The notes under the pieces were generated by a model. It was given only the letters and a program-made list of their open reading frames with translations. It had not been told where the DNA came from and did no database searches. 64,000 nt of DNA from Gnetum montanum (taxonomy: Eukaryota; Streptophyta; Gnetopsida; Gnetales; Gnetaceae): assembly GCA_015680685.1 (NCBI GenBank), contig MNCI01005291.1, positions 654,860-718,859 of the forward strand, given 5' to 3'. Below are positions 46,524 to 58,900 of the stretch, in pieces. Made by a program: the position numbers and the translations under genes. How positions within the stretch are numbered: position 1 is the stretch's first letter; the number at the start of each line of letters is the position of its first letter.

Positions 46524-49500
46524 TCAGACATAGAATGGTTTTAGGTACACATGATTTGTAGGATTGGTGAACTCATTTTCGTCCATGTCGATGAGTTTGA
46601 ATGCCCCGTTATCATATGCTTTGGTGACTAAGTAAGGTCCTCCCCAGTTAGCTGAGAATTTTTCTGAGTGTTCTTGGATCACCTTGAGAACTAGGTCACC
46701 TTCCTTGATCAGCCACCTATGTGGATCATGTTGATGACATCATCATTGTTGTCTCTGGTACCATTTGATTTGATCAAGTGCTTGTACCCTTTCTTCTTCG
46801 ACCGAGTCAAGGTCAATAGTGTGTAACTCATTGTTCTGACCTTTATCGAGGAGGCTAGAGAGCATTATCCATAATGAGAGAACGTATAACTCCAAAGGTA
46901 ACACAACTTTAGACTCGTATATAAGGCTATATGGTGTCTTACCTGTGTACATTCGATGCATTGTTCGGTATGCCCATAATGCATAGAATAACTGTTCATG
47001 CCATCGCCTCTTACTTTGATTCAGCATCTTTTTAAGCACCATGATGATCGTTTTATTCATAGAATTTGCTTGGCCATTGCTTTGTGGGTAGTAGGGTGCC
47101 GAAAATGATTGTTTAATACCTAGGCTTTCACAGAAGCTTTTAGTATCCGTGTTGCTGAACTGTGGTCAATTATCAATAACTATAGTCATTGGGGTACCAA
47201 AGCGGGTCATGGTGTTTTCTAATATGAAATTGCAAGCATGTTTAGATGTGGTTTTCCTAAGGGGAATAGCTTCTACCCATTTTGTGAAATATTTAGTCAT
47301 GGTAATGATGAAGCTATGTCCTACTGAAGATGGTGACGTTATCGGCCCAATGATGTCTAATCACCATTTTTGGAATGGCCATGTGATTTGTGCAATGTGC
47401 AATTCATTAGGTGGTATGTGTATTAGGTTACCATGTCTTTGGAAAATGTTACATTTCTTGACCCTGGAGAAACAATTGTACTCCATGTATGGCCAATAAT
47501 AGCCCAAATGTATAATTTTTTTTGCCATTGCTTTGGGTGCTATATGCCCTCCAGAAAGTCCTTCGTGAACCTGTTCTACGATTGTTTGACCATTGACACT
47601 ACTAACACACACTAATAGAATTCCTTCATAGGATCTGCGACAAAAGGTATCTTCTATTAGTGCATATTGCTGAGAGCATTTTTGCACTGCGTCCTTTTGA
47701 GCACTCATCAGATGTTGTGGTGGTTCGCCTTGTATAAGGTACTTTTTTATGTCATGATACCATTCTATCACTTATGTAGTACTGAAGGATGCTATGGGTA
47801 TTTCATTAAGAGCATTAGTTATAGGTTTGGTACAATTTGTTATGAAACTAGGCAACGCATGGAACATCTCAAGTGTCATGTTCAAGGCTAGTGTAGCAAG
47901 TGCATCGGCAATGGTATTTTCGTTCCTAGGAATGTGTTGCACATCTACATTGGTCAATTGTTTTAGCAAGTGCTTAGTCATGTCACAGTATGGTTGCAAA
48001 TGAGAAGCTTTACATGCATAAACCTCTATGACTTTATTGATTCCTAACTATGAGTCACCTCGAACTACAAGATGTGTGATTCCCGAAGTTAGTGTTGCTA
48101 TTATACCTCTAAGAAGACCTTCGTACTCTACCATGTTGTTGGTACAAGAGAAGTTTAGCTGATAAGAAAAGGGAAAAATTTCTCTAGAAGGATACATTAT
48201 GAAGGCTGCAACACTTCCTCCTTAGGAGGTGCATGCTCCATCGAAGTACAAGATTGCATCGTAGTTATTAGGCATCATGTCAATGTTGTTAATATCCTCA
48301 TCAAGGAATTCGAGGTTGATTGTGGCTTGATCTTGTATCGGTGATGCGGGCAGCTGATTAGCTATTGCTTGACCCTTAGTGGAGGATTGAGTTACATAAC
48401 GTAGGTCAAACTCAGTGATCATTGCTTTCCATCTAGCTGTCCTACTTGATTCATAGATGCTATTAGTGATAGCTCGAAGCACATTATCTTTGCAAATGAT
48501 ATAGACTTGGTTACAGAAGAGATAATGTCATCACTTTTTCAAGGAAAAGAGTAGGGCAAGACATGATCTCTCTACATCGTTGTATCATTGTTCATAAGCG
48601 ATTAGCGCATGGCTTAAATAGTAAATGGGGATCTTGGCTCCATCTTCTCATTTTTGGAAAAGCATGGATGCAATGGATGAATAAGATGTAGCGAGGTAGA
48701 TGTAAAAAGGTTTATTTCTTTGCGGGGGATGAACTATCGGTAGTTGAGCTAGCTCTGTTTTTATGTTCTCAAAGGCTTCTTGGCACTATTGAGTCCATTG
48801 AAAATGGACATTCTTTCAAAGTAAATGTTGCATGGGTTTTAACTTGTCGGTCAATTTTGTAAAAAATGTCTAATGAATTGTAGTCTACCTTGCAGGCTGC
48901 ATAGTTCGGTAAGATTCTTAGGTGGTTGCATGCTAGTTATTGCTTTAACCTTATCGGGGTCTACTCGTATCCCTATTTCTGAGACTATGAAGCCAAGCAT
49001 TTTGCCCGTTTTAACTCCAAAGATGCATTTCTTTGGGTTAAGTCTAAGGTCGTATTTGAGAAAAAGTTTGAGTATCAAGTCTAGGTGCTTTGGGTGTTTC
49101 TCAGTTGTTTTGGACTTGACTGCGATATCGTCTACATAATCGTTGAGTGAATCAAGCATATAGTCGCTAAATATGTATGTCATTGCTCGTTGATATGTAG
49201 CACTTGCATTTTTGAGATCGAATGGTATCATTGTATAACAAAACATGCCCCAAGGTGTCATGAAGGTTGTCCTAAGTTGGTGTTCTGGGTTGATCTTGAT
49301 TTGGTTGTATCCTGAGAATCCGTCCATAAAGGATAGTAATGCATGCCCAGCAGTTGAGTCAATGAGTTGATCGATACTGGGTAGCGGGAAGTCATCCTTT
49401 ATAGTGTCTATGTTGACGTCACGGAAGTCAATGCATATGCGAATGCTACCATTCTTATTGGGGACTACAACAATATTGGATACCCAATCAACATAGTCAA

Positions 49501-49999
49501 TAGCTCAGATGAAATTGGTTTGGTAGAGCTTCGTGATTTCATTATGAACTACCAACACTACCTCAGGTTTATCTTTTCATGCTTTTTGCTTTACTGGTCT
49601 AAGTTTCTCATCGAGGATGATGTTATGCTAGATGATTCGATGGTCTAGTCCTGGCATATCGGTATATGACCAAGCGAATGTTCTAATATTGTTCTTCAAC
49701 ACTTGTGTAATGTCATTGGCAAGTTGTGGACTTAGTAGAGTACTTAGTTTTAATATTTTAACCTTGCCACTAGACATAGTGATGGGGACTTCAACAAGGG
49801 GATTTTCAGTGATTTTGTCAGCTTCTAAGTCCAAATTTTTAGTCATACCCTGGAGGCAATATGATGTTTCTTGAGTGGATGCCACGAAATTAGCATGAGT
49901 AGATGAGTTTAGATCTAAAGATTCTAGATTAATCACTCTTTTTATGGCCCTGTGAGGTCCATTGATAGACAACATTGAAAAGAGGTTCTTGTTGTCCAT
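46524..49999 (-). pseudogene. Pol polyprotein of element 2: RT, RNase H, second RNase H, integrase
   Basis: Its own ATG is at 49999 (MDNKNLFSMLSI), so pol is a separate ORF. RT shows FAWSYTDMPGLD, FMDGFSGYNQIKI and the YVDD site (about 49140). The connection RNase H follows. Then comes a second RNase H with YFDGACTS, LNFSCTNNMVEYEGLL and VVRGDS (48260-48060), a hallmark of the Tat/Ogre group. Integrase shows GGHIAPKAM..YYWP, FIITMTKYFTKWVEAIP and the C-terminal FSANWGGPYLVTKAYDNGAF. The stop at 46526-46524 appears genuine. There is one frameshift between 48850 and 48480 and about fifteen stops, many TAG. The enzyme set would copy and insert the element; this copy is inactive. Confidence 0.85.
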
Positions 50000-50400
50000 G
50001 TGCTTGTTCCTACCAATTTAAATTAGGAGCATCATGAGTGAGATTTTCTTGATGGACGAGTTACTAAATGTAAACTAGCTTCATTTAATTTATGTTCTAA
50101 TGAAACTACAGAACGTAGGGGTATTTTAATGTCATACCAAGACCACATGATAGTTTTAGGCCTTATCGAGCCATATGGTGTTCATATTTCCTATGAATAC
50201 TAATGTTGTAATTTTTTCATGATTTTTGAATTTTCAGTTTTCATACTTCATTTTATCTTTAATGTTTAGGCATTAATGCATAAAAAAGGAATAGAAGAAA
50301 CTATCCTGAGAGCATGAAAATGAAGACAATGTAGGAAGTAATAAAAATAATGAAAATAAAACATCCAACGAGAAAAATGAAATGCAGCCATGTGGGATAA
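50000..50400 (-). repeat. Leader of pol with dyad units
   Basis: Between the antisense gene side and the pol ATG. Units at about 50117-50185 read GTC-ATACCAA-GAC and GGCC-TTATCG-AGCC after TTTTAA or AGTTTTA. No gene. Confidence 0.45.
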
Positions 50401-51590
50401 GTTAAAACAGGGTGAAAGGTGATTGAAGTGTAGAGCATGAGTTAGCATCAGAGCATGAATAACTAGGTGTACAGCGTAGCATGAGAAAAAAGGTAGAGTA
50501 TGGAGTGTGAGTAGTAGGGTAGGGCGTGGAGCATGAGCTACAGGAAGTGTAGGGTAGCATGAGTTACAGGAAGTGTAGGGTAGCATGAGTTACAGGAAGT
50601 GTTGGCAAGGTAGCATAACCATGGCACAGAGTAGCATGAGCATGAGTAACAACGATGAAGGGGAAAGAAGAAACAAGCCAACGCAAGGGGAAGAAGCAAG
50701 CTAGCTTATCATTTATGGAGGAGAGCAAACAACTACTTTAATGCCTTCCCCAACCCAAGATTGCATCATGGATGGGGACTTTGCATAGGTACATTTTTCT
50801 TTTGTTCTTATTTAGTGCAGTGTGAGCAACCACGTGAGCTATTAGGGCCACTGTTTTGACAAGATTTTGAAGTAAGAATGATTTGATTTTTGTGTTGGGT
50901 TTCCTGGCTTGAGTCATAAATTTGAGATATCCATGGCGTTACAGGGTTTTTCGGGGCTTGCCATTTTTTCTTTGGGCCCTAGCATGAGCCACGAGTTGTA
51001 GGGATGTGTATGTGATGGCCAAAGCTCCTGTAAAATTTCTTGTTTCTGTGTGATGATCAGAAGTTGGTGTGAGTAGACTAGGGCATGCTCAGCATGAACA
51101 ACCCAGGATGCCCAGCGTGCGCAACCCAAGTCACACCCAGTGCAAGCAACCTAGGGCACCTAGCGTGAGCAACCCAGGGTACCCTAGCATGAGCGATGAG
51201 GGTTTTGTGTGACAATGGTATCATTTTTGTTATGTTTTTGATTCCTGCCATGTTAGATTTAGGGCGTGAATATTAAAAATTATTTCTAAAATTTTTCCAG
51301 GGTGCGAGTGTTTCCAGGGTAGGATTTGTTTTCAGCGTTGGGGAAAATTGTTCTATTAATTAAGTATCTCTATTTTTTGCCCTTGTGGCACCCTGGGGAA
51401 GCTACAACGTAGTTTGCAGGGTTGCAGGACGTACATTACATATTGCAGGGTTGGGAGAACTGCTACGAATGTGTATTGCAGCATGAGCTACCAGTAGTGT
51501 GTATTGTAGCATGAGCTACCATTGTAGCGTGAGCTGCTAGTAACATAAACTACCATATCGCAGTGTGAGCTACAAGGGTGGTGAGGAGTT
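50401..51590. repeat. GCATGAGCTAC minisatellite region
   Basis: Includes three exact-phase 26-bp units at 50531-50606 (GCATGAGYTACAGGAAGTGT...). A looser array of GCGTGAGC/AACCCAGG units lies at about 51080-51190, and GTAGC-ATGA-GCTAC palindromes at 51470-51580. It lies directly upstream of the plus-strand gene, so it may contain that gene's promoter. No LTR ends were found in it. Confidence 0.6.
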
Positions 51591-51909
51591 ATTGAGTATA
51601 GAATGAATTATTGGAATGCTCACTCCTTGTCGATGTTATGCTTCTTAGAACTACACAATTTAAATATCTTTATGCCAATGTTGATTTCATATTGCTTGTA
51701 AAGAACTATTGTCTAGTGTTTAACGGATCTCAATGTTCCCTAGCGAGCATCAAATACACCAAACAAATACTAATGTTCTTGTCTCATGGGGTGATCTTGT
51801 GTGTGCGTTGAATGTTATTTACTTGTTAGGTTTATTTACTTATTTATTTATTTTTTTTGTTTAGTTTATATGTTTTAAGTTACTTACCTAAGGTTCTGGC
51901 TCTTTGCAG

Positions 51910-54208
51910 GGGACCTAAGCCTTTTCTCCTCGTGGTTGAACTTCTTGGTGTGCTATCTTGGTTTGGCCCTTTGGAACCGAACATGCCTAGTTATGACATG
52001 TGAATTGGGGCACATGTAATATGGTTTTGTCTGAATGTTGGTGCAATTATATCATTTATTTTGTAGAATTTTAGCGTTGTCATATGGTCTGATTTGAGTG
52101 AGAAACTAACTCATGATATTGTTGAGACCATGTTGTCTGGCTCAACACAAGGCATATTAGCTTTTGTTGCTGACATAGATGAGGGATCATATATAATCGA
52201 GGGGGGCTCTCTTGAAGGTCCTAGATCTACACATCCTTTGACCTGTGTGTGGGGATTGCTATCTTGCAGCCATTACAATTGTAGTAGCACACGTTTTCTA
52301 GCTTGTTGTGTACATACACTATTCGAAAATCCACATGGAACAGTATATAGAGTAGAACGGTATGCTCTTTTTATACTCATACTAACTTTGGTTCCTTTAG
52401 CATTATATCATTGCTTACGTATGAATATCTTTTCTTTTGCAGGCCCTGTTTTGCTAAGCATGGATTGCATGAGGATGATAATGGACCTGCCTTGGTGCGT
52501 ATACCCATGGAGGCGTTCATGAGAGGCCCTACTCTTTGTGCTGCGATGCTAGGCTAGACCAAGGATGCTATTGTCAGTTATCCTAGGCAATTCTCTAGGG
52601 CCCTTGAACGTTGTCAAGTTTGCAGCTGGTTGCATGAGGATTGGTCTCCTGATGGGCCTGTTTTTCCTTAAATGGTTGATTCTGCACAAAATGTGCCTAC
52701 TCCATTTGCTAATGGTAAATGCTTGTGTTCCAAGATTGGTTTTCCTTTTTGTTACATCATTGTTTGTCGTATCCTTAATTTTTACTTAGTGTCTCATGTG
52801 TCTTTTCTATAGTGGTCATTCCCCTTGATGAGGTTACTGTCATATCCGAGCATACTGAGGCCACTCTCTTTATGAAGTTTGGAGAGACCGAGGAGTTACA
52901 ACGATGGCTACACAAGAAGGCACCTAAACAAATCATCAGCCATCTTACCAAGGTGGGCTTGATGGACCTATTTACTACCTTGTCTCCTGGCATTCCCGTG
53001 ACCGAAATGGTTTCCATCATTGACTCTTTTAATGATGATGTCTCCTATTTTACTACACGAGTTCGGGGAGTTAAGGTGTCTTTCCACCTAACTGCTGAAT
53101 TCTTTTTTGATCTCTTCAGCATACCAGCAGATGGTGCTAAGGTGGCAGTAGATAGAAGAACTAGAGAAGGCCATGTGATCAAGGAACTTGAAGATTGGCT
53201 AGGTATACCATGGGGTGCTAAGGGTTTTGCCATGCAAGCTGATACTCGCTTGATAGAGGTAATTTTTTTGTACCCACTCTTTAGAGCATGATCATTCTCT
53301 AAGTCTCTTTCCCAAACAAGAAGTCTTGGGATTAAGTCTGCACGTGTTATGAGCTTGGTCTTAGAGACTGGTATGTGCTACAATTAGGCACAGTTCCTTG
53401 TATTAGGCCTGCGTGGAGAGATCATTAGGCTATGCTCGAATGTTGATGCTAAGTCCCACTTTACCTTTGCATTTTTCATGGGCTATCTTCATAGGTTTCC
53501 GAGTTCTTAGTGGTCTATGAAGATAACCATTATGTGTTAAGGGATCGCTCATAGTTGTCTTACCCCTAGATCTTTCATCTATTTAACACCACTAGATCCC
53601 AAGATCCACTCAAAGGCATCGAAGAATCAATCTCTGTCACCACAGGGGGTGCAGCTAATCATTCCCACCACTTGCAAGATGGCTTGGGGTTGGAACCACC
53701 TAAACTACACACAACCGTTAGGAGAGACGAGCGCTTGATTCAGGAGACCATTAGAAAGGCTACGGCTAAGGTGAAAAGGGTTGAGCGTTCAAGAGAACCT
53801 GCTATGGAGGTGAGACCTCCAAGGGAAAAGAAGATTCAATTCATCTTGCCAGGAGTAGGTAAGTATTTATTTTTTTATTTTTTTATTTTTTTCTTTAAGT
53901 ATTTTTTATTGCTTTTTGAATTTATTTTCTTACTTAAATATACCTACCTATTATGTCATGCTAACTTTAGATTTGTTGGTGTTACCCAAGGGTACCCCCG
54001 AGAGGGAAAGGGAAGAATTAGGTCCAATGGGCAAGCCTGAAACGGTTATCATTGGGTGTGATGAAGAGGAGGAAATGAGAGAAGAAGTAGTTGGGGCTAT
54101 TCCCATCTTACGGGAAGAGGATGAAATAGATACTAGGGAAGTGACACTTGCTAAGGCTTTAGATGCCCTTAAGCATTCAAGTGAGGAGAAAGGTGTTTTC
54201 AACAGTTT
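51910..54208 (+). pseudogene. Spliced gene antisense to pol, element 2 copy
   Basis: Exons 51910-52359, 52443-52714, 52813-53858 and 53971-54208 are joined by GT-AG introns of 83, 98 and 112 bases with compatible phases. The last exon is cut by element 3. The first two exons encode a Cys-rich part (TCVWGLLSCSHYNC, CQVCSWLHEDW) that may bind metal. Exon 3 encodes the domain shared with the element 3 copy (VGLMDLFTTLSPGIP, RGVKVSFHL, LYPLFRA, SFSKSLSQ). It continues to KKIQFILPGVG at the conserved donor. Exon 4 is acidic. Stops sit where CAG, CAA or CGA is expected, and one frameshift lies near 53510. A further first exon may lie at 51610-51830. The protein is of unknown function and recalls extra ORFs of Tat elements. 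Confidence 0.65.
54204..54208. repeat. Presumed target duplication AGTTT of element 3
   Basis: The five bases before the LTR start. The partner copy lies beyond the window, so this is not verified. Confidence 0.3.
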
Positions 54209-55723
54209 TGAAACACCGTGAAAATTATGAGTCGGCCTCAGGAAAAGATTTGCAATTCAAGCGAGAGAACCCATCAGCTTTGATCAAGGACAAGTTTACG
54301 CTCTATTACGCACAGCAACGTAATGAGCATAATAAGCTCCAAAATAGTCTAGAGAAGCACAACAGTCTGACATGCTTTCTCGCGGTGTATGGATAACTTG
54401 TCTTTACGCTCGTTACGCGGCGGTGCGTACCATTGTGTATTTCATCAACTAAGGCGAGACATTATTTACGCTTCGTTACGCGCAGCTGCGTAGTCAGCGT
54501 AAATCAGACATTGTTTACACTTTGCTACGTGCAGCTGCATAGTGAGCGTAAATTAGACATTATTTACGCTTCGTTACGCGCAGCTGCATAGTGAGCATAA
54601 GACAATTTTGAGCCTATTTTTTTTATACCGGATTACGCTCATACACGCAACACAATGCGAATGAGTGTAATATAGCCTGAAAGCAATTGAAACATGCTCA
54701 ACATGTACATGCTCTTCACACGCACAACACGTAGACGAGCGTGTTATGCATAGTCACAGTCTGACTTAAAATGGTCATGTCAACGGAACTCGAAATATCT
54801 GGGACCCACGTCATCAGGGTTGCAACCTTTTCACGGAGCGTCGCGGCCTATAAATACCTCAGTCGACAAAGATACAGGGGTTGGCAAATCAGAGAAACAA
54901 AGGCATTTTTCTGAGCACCAGAGCATTTATCACCTTTTGGAGCAGAAAATCAAAGGGGCAAGAGCATTTTCTGAGCAAGGAAGCACTTATCATCTTGAGC
55001 AGAGAAACAACGAGTAACCTTTTGACAACTGTCGACAGCACCATCCTTCAGCAAGAACAGAGCATAGTGCGCTTGAGCCTTAGCAACAAGAGAGATCATT
55101 CCTTCGGGGAAGATACGACTTTCTCCGTTAGCGATTGCTGCCCTGAGCAGAACCTACTCGAAGCAAAGAAGTCGACCAGGGATTGTGAGATCGTCTCGTC
55201 CAGTTTTTGCAGACTCTACCGGTCAGAAATAGTTGATCGGTAGACCTCAGAGCTTAACCATCCTTACATCCCAGCTTTGGCCTACGAGGTAGATTGGACT
55301 TCTGTCTGGACAGTTTCCTTGTTGTTTTGTGCTCATTTTTGCATCAAACTATTGGGGGTTCCTCCCATTGTAACGTGATATACAAATCATACATTCTTTC
55401 AAAAATCGAAACATAGATCTTTGAAAATCACGTGTTTCTCTCTTGATTAACATCTCTTTAGCGTGTTTGACGTTATCATCGTAGCGATCCATCCACGTCG
55501 TTTTCCTCCCATTTCATGATCCCTCGAATCAAACCGAAACAACGCAAACATCTATAATCTTCATCGTTTTACTGACTCGTAAGTCCCTGTCTCATTGACA
55601 AGGTCGTTCAGGGCGCCGCGGATTCATTTTTTCCAGCATAGCCCTCGCGCAGATCCGTGGTTAAAACTGTATACACGGAACCTCGGTTGGTATTTCCAGC
55701 TGTCGACGTTTTCTGTTGTTATA
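54209..55723 (+). repeat. 5' LTR of element 3
   Basis: The start matches the family. The end is inferred from TTATA directly before the primer motif (CA changed to TA). Length about 1515 bp. The second LTR is not in the window. Confidence 0.65.
54458..54600. repeat. 49-bp tandem hairpin units in LTR of element 3
   Basis: Three units start at 54458, 54507 and 54556. Each holds TTTACGCT and AGCGTAAA arms around an inner TACGC-GCAGCT-GCGTA stem; unit 2 has a mismatch. Position and arm sequence match the LTR hairpins of element 1. Confidence 0.7.
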
Positions 55724-55729
55724 GTTTTC

Positions 55730-55748
55730 TGGCACTAGAAGGAGGGCC
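55730..55748 (+). other. Primer-binding-site motif of element 3
   Basis: TGGCACTAGAAGGAGGGCC sits a few bases after the LTR and matches the element 1 motif at 13 or more positions. Confidence 0.6.
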
Positions 55749-55970
55749 CTCAGGCTCTGATCCGAATATTTCGGGTAGCCCTGGTGATGATCCATACCCT
55801 AAACCATAGACGTAATACCTCTGGGAAAGTCTACGGTTAATCGTGTGGTATAGATCGGTCGCAAGGACGATTTCTTTGAAATCCTACAGGGTAGAAAGCC
55901 TTTTTGTGCTTTTGTTGCCAGCCATTTTCTTTTAGATTTGATTACCAGTTACTCTTGATTTCATTAATCA

Positions 55971-58900
55971 ATGGATTCCTTTTACTCAAACACAAATGCC
56001 CTGGTCCCTACCGATCTGGGTGTCGCACCTGTGAACCCTACGGTGGTCACAGGACCAGCTCCTGGTGCAACGGGACCTCAGGGACCATTGCACCGTTCAT
56101 TGAGGCTCTAGGGAAAAGAGCCTATCTTCATGGTTATAACCCCTGAAGAATACAATTTCATATGCGTTAAGATCCAGGCAAAGCTGGCTCTAAGCCGAGC
56201 TAAACTTGAAGCGAAATGGAACTTTGAGGTGCTCCACTAGGGGGGCTATGACTTTAAGCCAACGGCTTATGACATAATTCCCCTGACTGAACACCAACAC
56301 AAAATTATAACACAGTTGGTCATGGCCAAAGGCCAGGCTTCACAAGCTGTGGTGGAGCCCCAGCATAGGGAGGAGGAAGAGGACGAATTCACGGCCCAGT
56401 CGGAGCATTCGTTCCATACCCTGGAACATTCGTTCCATACTCTGAGCCCCCAAACGTATATAAATCCTGCATTTCCTTTCAATGGAGAAGCCAGACCTCT
56501 TGACCCAGCCATGACCGCGCAGATGTATTTCCTTGCCATGCCCCAGGCCAATGTGCAGCCGTCTGGGTTGCAAGCACAAATGCCTCTCAATAACGTGGGG
56601 GCGGGGCCGTTACCGCGGGTGCTTAGCATTCCGGCGGTGGTCCCGGCAACCACCGCGCCCCATTTCATCCCTCAGGTACAAGCTTACACCGTACCAAAAA
56701 CTCGCCCAGTGAAAATGTTTCACCCCCCGCCAACTCAACAGATTGCCGCGGCTGTCCAGCCACAAGCATACGTTCAGTAGCCCGCAGCTGTTTCATGGGC
56801 CAACCCTGCAATGCAACAAAACCGGTCTACGCTGTATGGTGCACAACCCTCTGTTGCACCCGCAACACAGGTCCCACAGGGGATCCCGCAGTACATCTAT
56901 CCTCAGCCCACGTAGCACATGGTGGCTAACCCCTCTGCACAAGCCAGTGGGTGGTGGTCTTCGCAGGCTCCCTTACCTGCTGGGATCCCTACCCCACAAG
57001 CAGCCAGCCAACCCATCCCGCCATCTTTGTTCCCTCATGTCGTCCTCCCGGTCCAACCTCCTATGCGTTCTGCACAGGCACCTCCACCAACAGGCTTGGG
57101 TCAAGCCTTCCAGCTTATACAGACCCTCACTGAGGAGGTTAGATGCCTTAAAGCCGCTGGATCTGATACTATTCAGGTCATGGACTTTTATCAGGATGAT
57201 CCGATTAGTCCAGCGGTTCCCACACTATCATTGCCACCAGGGATGTCTCTCCCTCATTTCACCAAATACAATGGGGAGGGGGATCCCAACGCCCACCTAG
57301 TCACCTTTCGATCCGAATCCTTGTTGCTACAACAATGGCCGCATACAATTATCAGAGTCTTTGCAATGTCATTGACAGGGAAAGCTTTGGACTGGTACCG
57401 AGCCCTCCCACGCTCTTCCATCTCAACCTTGGAAGAGCTGCTGACCCAATTTGTGACCCACTTCAAATACAACCTGAAGCTGGAAGTCACACTGAATCAG
57501 CTGATGGGGGTGAAACAAGACCCGCTTGAGCTCGTCCAAAAGTTTATACAGCGCTGGAATGCCACCTTGAACGAGATCCACGAGCCGATTGCGAACTCAC
57601 ATATGTTGGCCATGTTCAAGGGAGTAGTCAAAGACTTCATTAAGTTAAAGCTGTACTACCTTTCCCCAAGTAATTTACATCAGGCCTTCACACAAGTTAG
57701 GAGCATCCAAGATGCTGCGAAGGCCAGCAAAGACCCAGAGTATGTCGCCTACAGGAATGCACACAACAAGGCCAAAGACAAGGGTAAGGCGGCAACCATG
57801 ACAGTAGCCGCGCTGACTGAAAGTGTGAAGAACAAGAACAAGAAGGCACCCACAACAGCGCCCGAGGCCACGGCTGGTGCCGACACCAGCCAAGCCGCAA
57901 CTGCCCCTGAAGGCACCCCCCAGCCAAAGCTAAATTTTGATCGTAAAGATCGTTCGAAATACGCGGCTTTACCTGTGAAACATTCAGAACTGCTGAAACA
58001 ACTGTTAGCGGCAGGGCACATTCAACCTAAGAAGGTGTCCGAGGAAGCCCTGAAGCATCACAGACATCACTGTGAACTGCTGAAGGACCCTTCTTTAGCC
58101 CTACCTAACGAACCAGCAGTCCCGAAATCTTTCAGGCTGGACCATTTCTGTGACTACCACCAGATGTGTGGTCATGACATGGATTACTGCTGGGCGTTAA
58201 AGGATGACATTCAATGCATGATCGACGAAGGTCATCTAAAATTAGATAGCAGTAACCCAACGCGTCCTGAAAACCAAATGCTGCATGTATATAAGGACCC
58301 GTTGAACGCAAATAACGATCTTTATACAATCACTGTGGTAAGTACGGACGGTGAGCAGAAAGGTCCACCAAAAAAACCCTTTGTTTTACGTGTGCCCGCC
58401 AGCTCATCAAGGGGGCCAACTACTTCATCGGCAGCCCGTGGGGTCTCATGGCCACCTTTCATTATATGGGCACCTTCCTAGGTACGCCCTCAGTCACGAG
58501 GCAGCGTTCAAGCCGCGGCTCCATCCGCGCCCACGCCTAGAGCGCCCTTCATTATCAGGGCGCCAGAACCACAGCCTGCTCCTCTCACGCAGGGGCAGAC
58601 CTCCGATCAAAATAACCAGTCATCGCCTCCTAAGCGAAAGGAGGAGGACACTACAATTCGTGCAAAAAAAGACCACCTTACGCTCGGCTTCCCTAAGCCC
58701 AGGCCCTTGGCCTCTGTGCCTTTGTCTATGCCTCAGAAGTAGGCTAGAGGTACAGAAACGCAACCACCTTCTCTTGGCAGGAAGAAGAACGACCCTCCCA
58801 CTGACACCGCTCCGCCTCGAGAGATCCATCTCTTAGGCCGAATAGAGGAGGACAAGGGGGTTAAACAACCCGGTCGAGAGAAGGACCTCCTCGATGCGTT

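Larger units (their letters stand above)
43089..54208 (-). mobile_element. Element 2: large Tat-like gypsy element (3' part)
   Basis: The left end TGTACTG at 43089 follows GATAT. Sense is minus. From its 3' end it has an LTR (to 44990), a polypurine tract, a conserved 3' region, a dyad array, pol (46524-49999), another dyad array, minisatellites, and a spliced gene on the opposite strand (51910 onward). At 54209 an unrelated-orientation LTR (element 3) begins, so the 5' half of element 2 lies beyond the window. The second RNase H domain and integrase wording indicate Tat/Ogre. The right target duplication could not be checked. Confidence 0.75.

Noticed and set aside
50401-51590. This minisatellite region as the 5' LTR of element 2
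   Set aside because: It has neither the TGTACTG nor the GGTGTTTCA family ends, and no primer motif lies at its left side.
53259-53280. Intron starting at GAG|GTAATT in the element 2 antisense gene
   Set aside because: Reading through gives LYPLFRA..SFSK.LSQ, which aligns with the uninterrupted exon in element 3, so there is no intron.
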